From the NCBI GenBank assembly GCA_004835665.1, contig RBKR01000011.1, positions 620,001-684,000 of the forward strand: a stretch of 64,000 nt of DNA. Reading direction: 5' to 3'. This DNA comes from Phoma sp. XZ068. Taxonomy: Eukaryota > Ascomycota > Dothideomycetes > Pleosporales > Didymellaceae. The notes under the pieces were generated by a model that saw only the letters and a list, made by a program, of their open reading frames with translations, did no database searches and had not been told where the DNA came from. Each line of letters starts with the position of its first letter. Position 1 is the stretch's first letter. Below, piece after piece: positions 35,989-47,329 of this stretch. The position numbers and the translations under genes were made by a program.

Positions 35989-37689
35989 ATGCCGACCCAC
36001 AACACCAACGACCACACCAACGACCACGCCAACGACAATACCAAGAACGATGCAAAGGACGCTATTACTCACGTAGAGCAAGCAACACTAGTATCCAATG
36101 ATAAAAGGAGCGTCGATACTGCAGCAAAATGGCTTGCAGAGGTACACATCGCAGATGCAGCTTTCACGTATGAGGAGGAACGCGCAGTGCTCAAACGAAT
36201 TGACCACCGCGTTCTACTTATCTTACTCCTATGTTATCTACTTCAACAACTCGATAAGTCGTCACTATCCTACGTCTCTATCTTTGGCATTCAGCAAGAC
36301 GCAGGTCTTGTAGGCAAGCAGTACTCATGGCTCGGATCGATCTTGTATCTAGCGCAGCTAGTCATGCAACCTCTCGCTGCGTATCTCCTTGTTAAGCTTC
36401 CTACAGGAAAGGTCATAGCAGGAGCAATCTTCTGCTGGGGTAGCAGCCTCGCCATCATGGCCTCCTGTACCACCTTCAAGAGCCTGCTGGGGCTGCGGTT
36501 TCTCCTGGGCAGCTTCGAAGCTATGATCGCACCAGCCTGCGTTGCAACTACCACGATGTGGTGGCGTCGATCTGAACAGACGATGCGTACCGCGTCCTGG
36601 AATGCAATGAACGGTGTAACATTCATTGTCGGTAGTTTGTTCACCTATGGTCTTGGCCACATCAACAGTGACTCGATGTACAAGTATCAGATAATCTTCC
36701 TCTTCTGTGGCCTCCTGACCGTGGCGTATGCTGTTGTGGTGTTGGTACTTATGCCAGACTCACCAATGACGGCGAAGTTCCTGACCGAACGTGAGAAGCT
36801 CATCGCTGTCGAGAGACTGCGCGCCAACCAGATGGGCATCCAATCGGGTCAGTGGAAATGGGATCAAGTATGGGAGACACTTATCGACTTGAAGACTTGG
36901 TGTTGGTTCATTGCAGTCATCGCCATCTCGTGAGTTCTTATACCCAGCATTCTGAAGTTGCTGACAGCCTCCAGTATTGCTAGTGGTGGCATCTCGAGTT
37001 TCGGCAGTCTTATCGTCAAAGACTTTGGCTACACGAACTTTGAAGCCATTCTGTTCAATATTCCGTTTGGCGCGATTCAGATCGTCTCAATTCTTGGCTC
37101 TAGCTGGGGCGCAACGAGATTCAAGCGCAAAGGCTTAGCTATCGCTCTCGTGTCGATTCTACCAGCTGTTGGTACCGTCATCATGTTGACAGTACCTCGA
37201 AAACACAAAGGTGTTCTGCTCTTTGGATACTATCTTGTGTCATGCCTAGCTGCCATCACACCTCTTTACTACACCTGGCACGTACAAAACACTGCTGGAG
37301 ACACCAAAAAGAAGTGCACCTCCGCCATGGTCTTCGTCGGTATGTGCACTGGCAACGTAATTGGCCCTCTTCTCTACTCAGTTGATGATGCACCCGAATA
37401 TCGTCCTGGTCTCATAGCAAACCTTGTTATGTTCATTCTTGTTGGTATCATCTCGTTACTGATCCCCATGTACCTGGCGTTGCTGAACAAGAGACATGCG
37501 AAACGCAGAGAGGAACTGGGAAAGTCAGCGGTCAGGCTAGACGAGTCGATGTTAAAGAAGAACGAAAGGGATATTGCAAAGGGTATCGGACTCGAAGGTG
37601 GCGAGGTGCAGCGGCAGGAGCACGACAATGGCTTCTCGGACAAGACCGACATGACAAACGAGGATTTTATCTATGGTAAGCGTGTCTGA
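35989..37689 (+). CDS. MFS transporter, Dal5-like anion:cation symporter family
   Basis: A plasma-membrane permease of 551 residues in two exons, 35,989-36,929 and 36,975-37,689. The 45-bp intron has donor GTGAGT, branch GCTGAC and acceptor CCAG, and joins in phase to give AIS-IASGGISSFGS. The N-terminus is polar with an Asn/Asp-Thr-His repeat (THNTNDHTNDHANDNTK). About 12 membrane segments follow. The block MWWRRSEQTMRTASWNAMNG and YGLGHIN are typical of fungal allantoate-permease relatives, which carry organic anions including vitamins, ureides and sugar acids. The start is the first ATG, just before the low-complexity N-terminus. Next to a sugar dehydrogenase and a GH78/GH79 cluster, a uronate or other acidic sugar is a plausible cargo, but that is inference. 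Confidence 0.88.
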
Positions 37690-38271
37690 GCACTATGATT
37701 TGAGCATTCGGCTGACCATTAGTAGTATACTAAGAAGATAGTAGTACCAGAGGAATTGGTAGCCATGACTCACAAACCAGCAGACAAGATGGGTTGTCTG
37801 CTGAACCTTTTCTCTGGTTGTGGCTTTACTTGTGTGTCACCAGCGTATCATCATACTCCCTTGAGCTTCTCACTTTAACGAAGCATTTCTATAGGTGGTA
37901 CTACGACATCTGCAACTGGGTCCCCTTTGTTTGTGCCTGTTCGTGAGATCGCCTTCCAACCCAAGAAACAGAGTTGCATTCTGCGACCACCAAGTGCCGC
38001 CGGCGATGCACAAACATGATGATTCGCTGGTGACCGTGAATATTTGTTCCAGCGCCTGCGAACTTCCATTTGGCGTCGAAAGATTACCGCAATACCACTC
38101 GGGTGCGTCGAGCGTTCTTGCGTCGATTCCTGGCTGGCGTGTGTACCTTGCATAGCTTCCTTACATCGTGAATAAGCACTACAGCGGAATCCAGCTCATT
38201 GACTGTCATCAGACATTTGTACTGCGACACAGGATTTCACTACAGAATCCATGTGCTGTGTCAAGAAGACT

Positions 38272-38305
<34 letters not shown>

Positions 38306-39938
38306 AAATCTTCGACTAGTTGCTGACGTTTGTTGGGCCACTTGACCAAAGAATAAAGGGATCCTTTTATCGCAGCGTTTTTCCGACTATGTTTTCACCA
38401 TAGCAACTGACATAGACGCTCTAAATCAGTGGACTATGCAGTTTCCCTCCGTATGCATTTTCACTCTGAGATTTGCCAGTCCGCCTGGAGCCAGTTGCTA
38501 CGTAAATACAAATAGACTCTTTTGCTTCCAAATCCTGAGAATCGACGTCGTTATAGCAACTGTATAGGTCAAATCAAAGTGAGAACCTTTTGTCAAAGTT
38601 AGCGGATTTTGTATTTAGAAGGATTGGTGTAGACTCTGACGACAGCTAGTTTAAGAAGGAGCTCCAGCCTCGATGCGTGGTTGGAGCGGCGAAAGGCAAA
38701 ACTATACAAGCTCTATCACTTCTATAGCAGGGGACAGCTAAGGACTGCGTAGATGATGGCGTAATGTCGTACTGAGTTACAGATTTAACATTAGAGATGA
38801 AATTGCGAGTATTACGACCTGGAGAAGAAGGTAAGGACCTTATGAGGTATTGAGAGGTAACGTGTAATGTCAGGTACTTCCTTCTACCGAAGTACACCAT
38901 ACTAGGACTCGACAGTGAAGTTAATTTCTTACTTCTAAAATGTATGTAGAACATATATTGACTATCCGACTCACACTTTGGTTCATCGTGGCGACCTATT
39001 GCATGTCTCTCATGAACCAACAGAGCAGTACGAACGATTTTGAGCTATGCTAGACACATCTTTGAGCTGCTCTATCGCAACTGCGGGTCTTTTTTTTAAA
39101 TGGTGACCAATTGCTGTGTACTGACCTAGCACGTCCTTATTTATTTTGATTTGTCCGGTGCAAACCGCACCTTGAGATGATAATTTGTCATGGTCTTAGA
39201 CACACAACTTCGATCAATTTGTGAAGCTGGCCACCCTCTCGGCGGCATCAAATTTTCGTGACAAGACCGCTGCCGACCAACTTGTAACCGAGTGATGCGC
39301 CACCCATGCGCATGGTGACAGCAATTTATAGCAACTGCCTCACAACATCGTATTTTTCAACGCTTGGATTCAGTGAGGTTGTCATGACGTTTTGTAGTAG
39401 GGCATCTTGAGGTAGCCAGGATGTATTCGAATGGAGTAAAAGCTCGAATAACACGCCAGGACATCCCTCAAGCAAAGCCAATTTAACAGGCGACTCATCT
39501 GGATGGGAACACGATATTGCATCTTGGGGTTTCACCATGGAGGGAGCCTACAACGATCAAGGGGTTACTTGCAAGCACCCGGAGAGGGTGAAGCTAGCGA
39601 ACCGTCGGTGGTGGGAGACATACCAGGCTGACTATAGTACCTAAGTAGGACTACTGTACCCTTGAAAGAGGAATTTATGGTTTATGTGATGTGCTGATGC
39701 AACACCTGCGTCATGTTGCGTTCGGATTGAGATCCACGCATTTCAAGTGCCAACATCGAACCGTCAAAATGCGATCGTGGCAGTAGGCCCGAAATTCGTG
39801 ACGCCATTGACGTTTCGACTTTGCTCGCACCCTCTCTAGAATGTGTCGCCTCCCAAAGTCCTTTACCTGGGTACGTGTTAAATTCAACACAAGTCCAGCA
39901 ACAACGTGCGCTATTGTTCCTAACAAAATAACTAGGCG
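37690..39938. other. Intergenic region with poly-T tract
   Basis: About 2.2 kb without a supportable gene. Open frames of up to 124 codons lack any recognisable domain. A 31-base T run lies at 38,274-38,304. Phrases such as ATAGCAACTG recur (38,400, 38,552, 39,328), hinting at an old transposon remnant, but no family could be named. Confidence 0.45.
38274..38304. repeat. Poly-T run of 31
   Basis: An uninterrupted T31 on the plus strand. It could be the poly-A tail of a minus-strand retroposed sequence or a simple microsatellite. I could not find a convincing flanking duplication. Confidence 0.9.
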
Positions 39939-39940
39939 TA

Positions 39941-41731
39941 AGCTAGTTGGGGTACTTTTGGCCCGGGGGTAGATTTGGCCCACCCAAACCAATCATCACC
40001 AACACGTTTGGAGTTGTATTTTGACAACAACAGTACTTATATTTTCCATACATTACACATAGATTGAAGCGTAGCATTAGCTGCTACTGCTACTGCCTTT
40101 TCTACCTCTATTGTATAAGGTTTCTTAGTATTTTTGGTAGCTTTTTGAGCAGCCCTATCGATGGCAGCTTGTATTGCCTCAATATTACTGAACTGCTTAT
40201 TTTGATCAACTTTGACTCGCTTTCTTGACTGTTTATTTAACAGATGACTAAGTTGATATCTGAGTCTCTTATTCTCAGTTTCTAGTCTTGCTGCTCGAGT
40301 ATTTGAGCGTTTAATAGCCTTGCCTGCCTTGCCAAGCACTATACGAGTACTCCGATCAATAGTATTCGTCTGAAGTAGACGTTGTTGAGCCATATATAGA
40401 TCCCGTGAACCTCGTGGGGTCTCAAAGATAATATCTGAAGTATTTGACGGCCGATCGATGGGTGGAGGAGTACTTGGTCGGCCTAATACTTGGGATGAGA
40501 GCAGTACTAGGCTTGGATTGTACGGGCAGAGGCCTGCAGCCCTCCAACCGGCTTGGATAACTCATTCTGAGAGTGCTTTTTCTCGTGTAATATTGTATGA
40601 TATCACAAATCTCTCCTTCTTGATTGGTGCTGCGTTATCTAGTGCAGAGAGCTCTCGGATCTCGTTTTAATACGCTCTTTTTAGAACAGAGAAAGGAGAG
40701 AGATCCAGCGGCTGCAGTATGTGTGAGGTATGAGGTGGGATATACAGGAGGTGTATATTGTTGAGTTTGCAGAGTATTATGAAGTCGATTAGAGTGTGTG
40801 AGCCGTGGCCATTGAGAAGGAGTAGTCTTGGCCGAGGTGACGATAGAGTAGTATTTGGTATAAAAATACGCTGTAACTACTCATATCCGATCTTATTTGA
40901 AGTCCAGCCGTTCTCTGATGTTGTATAGAGCTAATCTGGGACTCCTTTTGCTGGAAACTACGTGGTTTGTAGAGACTTCCCCTTGAAAACTACTAACGCC
41001 TGTAGTCTCCGGCCTATGGCAGAGATGGTCTCTATAATCAATACCTACTCGCGATTCTCTGGAGACTGGATATAAGCCTTCTTCTTGGTAGAGCTTCTAA
41101 GCACCTGCTTGTTTGTACATACCCCTAGGGCGACTCCAGTCTCATCCATATTCCACATATCCTCATATTGTATGCCCAGCTCGATTCTGGTACGCTCAAA
41201 CAGCTTAAGAAAAGCTCGGATGAGGTCTGGATTGGCTGCCTGAGCCCTCGAGGCTTCAATCTTTCGGCCAACAATAGAGGCAACGCGTGGTTGACGTGAT
41301 AGAAACTGTGATATCTATTCGTTGCCGAGAGGCTCGTGATCGCCATTCATCCGAAGTATTTGAGCCGCTGCTTCTTGTACGCGAGTGTGTGAAGGAGGCT
41401 GTGCGCGTGAGTCCTCATCAAGTATCCATTGTACTAAGTTGTCTTCTTGCTCCGGAGTCAATCGTTGCTGGTGTTGATGAGCTATCGCGTGTAGAAGTCG
41501 ACCAGCCACCCGGCCGCGTAGTGACGATCGAGGGATCCCATACGCTGCAGCAGCCTTCCGCTGGCTTGTAAAAACACCAGATTTGAGATCACGGATAGCG
41601 TTTTGTATTGCAACTTCACGAGTATCCATTTTGAGTGTATGGTGGTGGAAAAATAGAGCTTCAAAAACAGTGTGGACGCGTTGGTGGGGTGGGCCAAATC
41701 TACCCCCGGGCCAAAAGTACCCCAACTAGCT
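39941..41731 (-). mobile_element. Degenerate pogo/Fot1-type transposon, second family
   Basis: The element is 1,791 bp with about 45-bp terminal inverted repeats (AGCTAGTTGGGGTACTTTTG followed by GCCCGGGGGTAGATTTGGCC). A TA flanks it on each side (39,939-39,940 and 41,732-41,733). The repeats differ from the 1,862-bp elements, so it is a separate family. It carries a broken transposase on the minus strand. It lies between the MFS transporter and the rhamnosidase. Confidence 0.88.
40037..41637 (-). pseudogene. Broken pogo/Fot1 transposase
   Basis: The minus-strand frame begins at ATG 41,637 with MDTREVAIQNAIRDL and a Psq helix-turn-helix (AAAAYGIPRSSLRGR). A CENP-B-type region follows, broken by a stop after GDHEPLGNE at about 41,315. 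The first catalytic block is NMDETGVALG. The second reads LLLNGHGSH, where Asp has become Asn (codon at 40,811-40,813). The third is LQPLDLSPF. Further stops lie in between. The tail (40,393-40,037) is an open Lys/Arg-rich segment. The changes fit C-to-T or G-to-A decay, so it is milder RIP damage than in the AT block. It is inactive. Confidence 0.85.
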
Positions 41732-41733
41732 TA

Positions 41734-42577
41734 TAGGGAACATAAAATCCCAATATAGCCGAAGAGATAAGCATACATATACATGGAGAGTGCTTTCAAA
41801 TGTATATGAGGAACAACGTCCACTAGAAATTGCGGTCTTTAAAATAGTAAATGTTTGTGTCAATAGCATTGCCATTATGTGCCCAGCCATCGCGTTCATC
41901 ACCTTACAATCTGTCGCGCAATACATGATTCTCAGAACGAAAATAGCTAAGGGGATCGCTATTATGTATAATTCCAACTATTTTATAGAAAAGTCTAAGT
42001 GTGCTGTGATGCCTATTACGCCCAAGTTTCAACGATTCGTGGTAGGCTACCCAAACTGCCAACTATGCCTGGTTTGTTTCTAGATTAGGGCTGCAGGGTA
42101 TTTTCAACGCAGAAAAAAAAATAAGAAACAAAGGTTAGAGGACAACCTAGGTTTTATTACATACATTAGTCTAGGTACAGAAAGTGCCAAAAGGCTTCTA
42201 AATATATAGAATACTTAACTAAAATAGCTCAACTATACAACCTGGTAGTAATAGCTCATAAATAATCATAGAATCCTCTTCTTAATTAAATTGCTAGGAT
42301 TATTTAATACATTATGTTATGTAAATTGGTTTGTACATCATGCGTACGGACACGGTACGGAAGGGGCAGGCTGGGCTCCAAAACGTCCTGTCGGGCTATG
42401 TTCCCCCGCCTCGTGATGTTGTTGAGCCGCAACTAAGCAATCGCAGAAAGTAGTGTAGATCATGTTGACTGCTCCCTGTTTTATAAGCAGCCGCTATAAA
42501 CTTGAAAGAACCCACAGCGCACTTGATTTGGATCGAGCTCAATTCCAGCCCGACTTTCTTGAGGCCTTTCATGCACC
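41734..42577. other. Rhamnosidase upstream region with AT-rich patch
   Basis: The span 42,120-42,320 is AT-rich with TpA-heavy phrases like those of the AT block and is probably a small mutated transposon fragment. Nearer the gene, CCCCGC at 42,404-42,409 is a CreA-type site on the minus strand. A TATAA sits at 42,482-42,486, about 95 bp before the ATG. No gene is seen. Confidence 0.5.
42482..42486 (+). promoter_or_regulatory. TATA box of the rhamnosidase gene
   Basis: TTTTATAAGC about 95 bp upstream of the rhamnosidase ATG, at a usual fungal distance. Inferred from sequence alone. Confidence 0.45.
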
Positions 42578-45091
42578 ATGGCAGCTGCACAGGTCGATTC
42601 AACCTGGATGTGGCATCCTCACTTCAGCGAAGATGAAGTCGATACTGCAGGTCGCTTCGTACATTTCCGCAAAACCCTCGATATTCCTGATGCGGCACAT
42701 CTTCCTTCAACCTTACGCATCCACATCACGGCCGATACACGCTACAAGCTGTACATCAACCACTGCTTCGTTTGTTTTGGCCCTGTCAAAGGCGACGCAA
42801 GTCTATGGTTTTACGACGAGGTGGACATTGCGCCTTTCTTGCATATCGGGAACAACCACATCGGCGTTCACGTGCTACGCTTCTTCCATGCGACTAGTTA
42901 CGCACCAAGCTTCCCACGTTTACCGTCGGGCGGACTTCGGGTGCAGACCGCCGAAGCTGACACACCGTTAGCTGCCAACGTGGAGAGTAGTGAGGAGTGG
43001 GAATCAGCGATTGATCCTTTTGTCAAATTGCGAACTGACGAGCCTGAGGATGACTTTCTTCATGTGTATGAAAGCAGTGTTGCGAAAGCGGATGGGCATC
43101 TGCAATGGGTTCCTGCTCAACTATTGGCATATCAGTCTTCGACTGGTCAATCCGCGCCTTGGTTGTTGTCGCCACGACTCATTCCTGCACAGAGAGTAGA
43201 GAAAGCTGCATTCTCTGCAATGCACAACGTACGGAGTCCTCTGGCGCACGATGTTTGGAAAGCTGCGCTCATCGGTGTAGGCAATGAATGGAGCTCAGAT
43301 GCCACCCAACCCTCTTCAAAACTTATCTTGCCAGTTGGAACCACACACCAGATGGACCTTGAGGTCGCAAATCACATGACTGCCTTTGTGCGACTGCGAT
43401 TTAAGCGCCCCAAGGCTGGCGGCAGTGTGGTCACGCTGATGTATGCCGAAAGTTACGAGGACGATCCAATCCTGATACCATATCTGCGACGAAAACAACA
43501 TCGTCAGGACTACAGCAAGCAACTCTTTGGCCCGAAAGACATTTACAAGCTACAAGGCGCACAAAACTATGTAAAACTGGGATATCATGCCCAGGAAGAG
43601 ATAGACGAGATTTTGGTACCTTTCCATTTCCGTACCTTTCGCTTCCTTCGCCTGACAATCGACGTTAGGGGCTCCCCTTTACATTTTGAAGACCTTAGTG
43701 TCCAATCCATCACCTACCCTCTTGATGTCGCCGCAAAAGTCAGCATCGCCTCAGATGCTGATGCTGGGCCGTTATGGGACACCAGTATTCGTACTCTTAA
43801 TAACTGTATGCACGATTGCTACGAAGATTGCCCTTTCTACGAGCAACTCCAGTACGCCATGGACACGCGCAGCTCCATACTCTTCACGTATCTCGCCGCG
43901 GGCGATGACCGGCTGGCACGTCAAGCGATTATTCAGCTACGAAATTCATTTCAGGCGAGTGTAGGCCTGACTGCCAGTCGTGCGCCTAGTCACGGACTGC
44001 AGTTCATCCCAAATTTCTCGCTGTACTGGATCTTAATGGTGTGCGATCATTGGTTATATACAGGTGATCGAGAATTTGCAGCCTCTTTCCTGCCAATCAT
44101 AGATGCTGTCTTGGGCTATTTTGGGGCCCGCGTGCACAAGGAGCTGCAGCTTGTGATTTGCGAAGATCGAGTAGGCATATGGAATTTCCACGATTGGGCT
44201 GAGGAGTGGCGTCCATATGGTATACCTCCCTCAGTTGAAGAAACGGGCATCTCATCTTACACGAACAACCTCTACGCGTATACACTGCAGAACGCAGCAG
44301 CGCTGCTGAGTGGGGTAGGACGGCCGGCCCTTGCAGAGGAGTACATAGCGCGGGCAGAGAGTGTGGTTCAAGCAGTCCGCCAGCACTGCTTCGATGGTCA
44401 ATACTTCACTGATAGTACCCACTCGGTCTCTCAAGTCACTGTGCAGCACAGTCAGCTCAATCAAGCCTGGGCAGTCCTTAGCGGTGCAGCCACCGGCTCG
44501 CTAGCTAAAAGTGTGCTACAACAGCCGTTGGACGGTGGCAAAAAACCCAGACTGGTCCCTGCATCCATGTCCATGTGCTTCTACGTGCTGCGTGCACTGA
44601 GCGCCGCAGGAGACGATATGTACGAGGGCTCCTTCCACGCACTATGGGAACCGTGGCGAGCACAGCTCGCACTAGGCATGACGACGTGGGAGGAAGACAG
44701 TGTGTCTCAACGCTCAGATTGCCACGCATGGGGAAGCGCTCCCATCTACGAGTTACTGGCTGAGGTGGCTGGTGTGCGACCTGCGCAGCCCGGTTGGGCG
44801 GCTATTGAATTTAAGCCGCGCATCAATTTATACCCAGAACTCGAGGCCACTGTGCCATTGCGAATGGTGGATGGTCAAGTCTATGGGGTTGCCCATGTGT
44901 CGTGGGCTCCCATAACAGAAACCGATGTTAAAGTTTCGTTAGAGGTAAAACTCAGCGATTCGGCAACCGTTCCCATCTACGTGAGGCTGTCGTCAAGGGG
45001 CATGCAGATTGTGGAAAGTGGTCAGGAGTGGACTTTCATCATACCAGGTAACAAACCAGCTCTCACTTCTGAGAAGCCATCAAAGCTTTAG
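42578..45091 (+). CDS. Alpha-L-rhamnosidase, GH78
   Basis: An 837-residue glycoside hydrolase that should release terminal alpha-L-rhamnose. The N-terminal beta domains include FRKTLDIPD, ADTRYKLYINH and a lectin-like fold to about residue 380. The (alpha/alpha)6 barrel starts near 400 with CYEDCPFYEQLQYAMDTR (about 412-428), the family core motif. TTWEE (702-706) and SDCHAWGSAP (713-722) line the active site, and Glu705 is a candidate catalytic base. A C-terminal beta domain (FKPRINLYPELEATVP) follows. It is intronless with one clear start. There is no signal peptide: MAAAQVDSTWMWHP is polar, so the enzyme probably acts inside the cell on imported glycosides. Its stop is 70 bp from the stop of the convergent regulator gene. 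The family call is firm; the natural substrate is not known. Confidence 0.92.
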   Translation: MAAAQVDSTWMWHPHFSEDEVDTAGRFVHFRKTLDIPDAAHLPSTLRIHITADTRYKLYINHCFVCFGPVKGDASLWFYDEVDIAPFLHIGNNHIGVHVLRFFHATSYAPSFPRLPSGGLRVQTAEADTPLAANVESSEEWESAIDPFVKLRTDEPEDDFLHVYESSVAKADGHLQWVPAQLLAYQSSTGQSAPWLLSPRLIPAQRVEKAAFSAMHNVRSPLAHDVWKAALIGVGNEWSSDATQPSSKLILPVGTTHQMDLEVANHMTAFVRLRFKRPKAGGSVVTLMYAESYEDDPILIPYLRRKQHRQDYSKQLFGPKDIYKLQGAQNYVKLGYHAQEEIDEILVPFHFRTFRFLRLTIDVRGSPLHFEDLSVQSITYPLDVAAKVSIASDADAGPLWDTSIRTLNNCMHDCYEDCPFYEQLQYAMDTRSSILFTYLAAGDDRLARQAIIQLRNSFQASVGLTASRAPSHGLQFIPNFSLYWILMVCDHWLYTGDREFAASFLPIIDAVLGYFGARVHKELQLVICEDRVGIWNFHDWAEEWRPYGIPPSVEETGISSYTNNLYAYTLQNAAALLSGVGRPALAEEYIARAESVVQAVRQHCFDGQYFTDSTHSVSQVTVQHSQLNQAWAVLSGAATGSLAKSVLQQPLDGGKKPRLVPASMSMCFYVLRALSAAGDDMYEGSFHALWEPWRAQLALGMTTWEEDSVSQRSDCHAWGSAPIYELLAEVAGVRPAQPGWAAIEFKPRINLYPELEATVPLRMVDGQVYGVAHVSWAPITETDVKVSLEVKLSDSATVPIYVRLSSRGMQIVESGQEWTFIIPGNKPALTSEKPSKL

Positions 45092-45161
45092 TATTGTAAT
45101 GGACAAATTGTGGAGTTACACATATGTATAGATTGTTTAGACATACATACGCATATAAGGA

Positions 45162-47329
45162 TCAAAGCTGCATGCGCCCTTGCTCGAACATACCAAATGT
45201 ATCAACCGGATCTCTTTCGCGCTGCTGGTAGGCTGAAGTCCCAAATAACGGAAAACCATACCAGTGATCTTCTGATTGATACAAAGTTGTCGCATAAAAG
45301 TTTTCGACATATGGTGGCTCGTTTGTATCGACTGGTCCTCCCCCTTCGGCAAGGGCTACATGCACTTGCGCCGGCTCTTGCTGGGTATCTTTGGGATGTA
45401 AGACAGGATCTACCCTAAACCGATCCTCTAGATCAGATGTTGAGATGCGAAGATCGACCAGGTAGGGTAGCACCTTTGCTGGGAAGTCTGGATTTTCCGC
45501 GAGCTGCTGGAGTTCTTGGAAGGCTCTGTCAAGCAGTCTCGAGTATTTGGCCGCAATCTGCCATTGCTTTCCCATCAACCGTACAACATCCAACAATAAT
45601 GTCCGTGCTTGCGGCAGCGAGGTGTCACGATAGTACTCGCAGACGATAATGTAGCGTGCGCCGACCCACAGTGACCACGCAAATGGCCAACCCAACCGAT
45701 CCCGTACTTTCTCCTTGACCGTGGAAGCGATAGCAGCGAGAGATCTGATAGCTTCCAAGCAGGACGCATGAGCCTGCTGTTTAAGTTCGGCTGATAATAA
45801 GGCGCGCTGTGGAAAGTTGCGGCAGTTGAGCAGACCTTGCAAATGTGTTGAAAGCGCAAAGCGATATGCGTGCAAAGTGAGCACAGAAGGAAGTATGTGG
45901 GGAGCAAAAGTATGTGTGTCTCGCAGCAAATTGACTTGCAGAATTCGGGGTAGCCCTTCAGCCCAGGTATTCAGATCTGTGGAGCATACTCCGAAATTGT
46001 CAAGCCATTCTCCTACTGGGTCGCCTTCGATGAAAGAAGAAAATTCGACATATAGGGCGTGAGTCCTCCGAGAGATGTCCAACAGCTGGAGTTGATAGCA
46101 GAACACAAACTGTGGCGTGACGGCCGCTGGAACTCCGGGGCTACATATTTCTTGGCTGTTCTCCTCTGGAATAAGGTCGGCTTGATTCCGCTGTTCTTGC
46201 CAGACCCACCCACGGCTTGACAGAAAATGTAGAACGTGGCGATCGATGAGCTCTGTAGCGTGGCAAGTAGTTATGGAGATGTAACAGTCAAGTGCATATA
46301 TTGCCCAGAACAGGCGATGTCGGTTGATTTTGTCTTGCAAAGAAGAGGTGTTGGTGGGATTATCGGCCGTAGATGTTCTAAATATACGAGGACCCGCCGT
46401 CCTTAGCTGGAGAGCAAGCCTGAGCGCGATGGCGAGAACACCCCAGACTTGCGCGCCGTTTGTCATGCCGGAGAGGTCAAGTATTAACACGGTCAAGGCC
46501 TCAAGAGAATTATACGAAGGCTCTTCAAGTATCTCGAGCATGATCCGCCTCTTGGAATACTTCCAGTATGAGTCACTTGAGTGCCTATCCAGGCGCGAGT
46601 CAAAGGAAAAGGGCATAGATACCCCGAATAGAGCCAGGCGCAGGAGAGAGTTATCTTCAGCCGAGGCCAGCCCGGACATAACATGGCGGGGATCCAGGAA
46701 AGGAAACCAGGGGTGGATGTGCTGAAAGAATAGCGAAGTAAGTGATATCAACAAGTCTGGCGGCGGTTGGGCCTCGAGAATTGACTCGGTCCTCTCGCTA
46801 GTGGCAGCAAGCCTGTCAGTGACCAACCCGGAGCGAGTGGGAGGTCTTGGTACTTGAGGCGCTCGCAACGGTGCTGGTGCGTGGTGGGTGAAGGAATCCA
46901 TCATGGATCCAAGCGCTGTTGGAGAACAAGGAACCGGTCCGTTGCCCTGGTCTGAATCTGCAGTACAAGCACATCTGGACTCGCGTAGTTGAGCTAACGC
47001 CAATTCTACTCTATCTAAACGATGCTTGTTAGTTCATATCTCGTTGCTTGTTCATGCTGCGGTGCCACACCAATTTTGCTCTCAAGGTCCTGACGATAGC
47101 CCGCAGAAAATCCAGGCTTCTTGCGGGTGCTGTAGCTACAGGTGAATTGCGCCTTAGCGCACCGTGAGCATGTGGGCAGCTGACGGTCACACCTTGACTT
47201 GCGATGTTTGCAGCGCTCGCAGCTATGCGGTTAGCCTTAGCGCGTCGAGTCGGGTGCTGATATCCCGGGGAGCAAGGCAGGGACGCACGATATCGCGGCC
47301 AGGCCGTTCCCGTAGTGTGCCTCGGCCAT
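45162..47329 (-). CDS. Zn2Cys6 fungal transcription factor
   Basis: A nuclear regulator of 681 residues in three exons: 47,289-47,329, 47,071-47,222 and 45,162-47,014. Introns are 66 bp (GTGCGT..CTAAC..TAG) and 56 bp (GTGTGG..CTAAC..TAG), and both keep frame. Spliced, it starts MAEAHYGNGLAAIS and then gives a perfect binuclear zinc cluster, Cys15-18-25-32-35-42 with 2-6-6-2-6 spacing (CERCKHRKSRC...CSRC). A basic linker and a short heptad segment follow (LESKIDRVELALAQL). The rest is the Fungal_trans middle homology region (LFFQHIHPWFPFLDP near the start). The first two exons are short and lie outside the long open frame. It is divergent from the sugar transporter across 369 bp and convergent with the rhamnosidase, so a local pathway-specific activator of sugar use is likely. 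Confidence 0.88.

Noticed and set aside
35663..36081. Two overlapping minus-strand frames of about 130 codons upstream of the MFS gene
   Set aside because: They cover the divergent promoter and antisense of the permease N-terminus; Val/Gly repeats are the reverse of its Asn/Asp repeat.
37895..38155. Plus-strand open frame of 86 codons downstream of the MFS gene
   Set aside because: An equally long open frame exists on the other strand, neither has a domain, and the position fits 3' flank.
38646..39020. Minus-strand open frame of 124 codons
   Set aside because: No recognisable domain, no intron signals, irregular composition; expected by chance in 2.2 kb of intergenic DNA.
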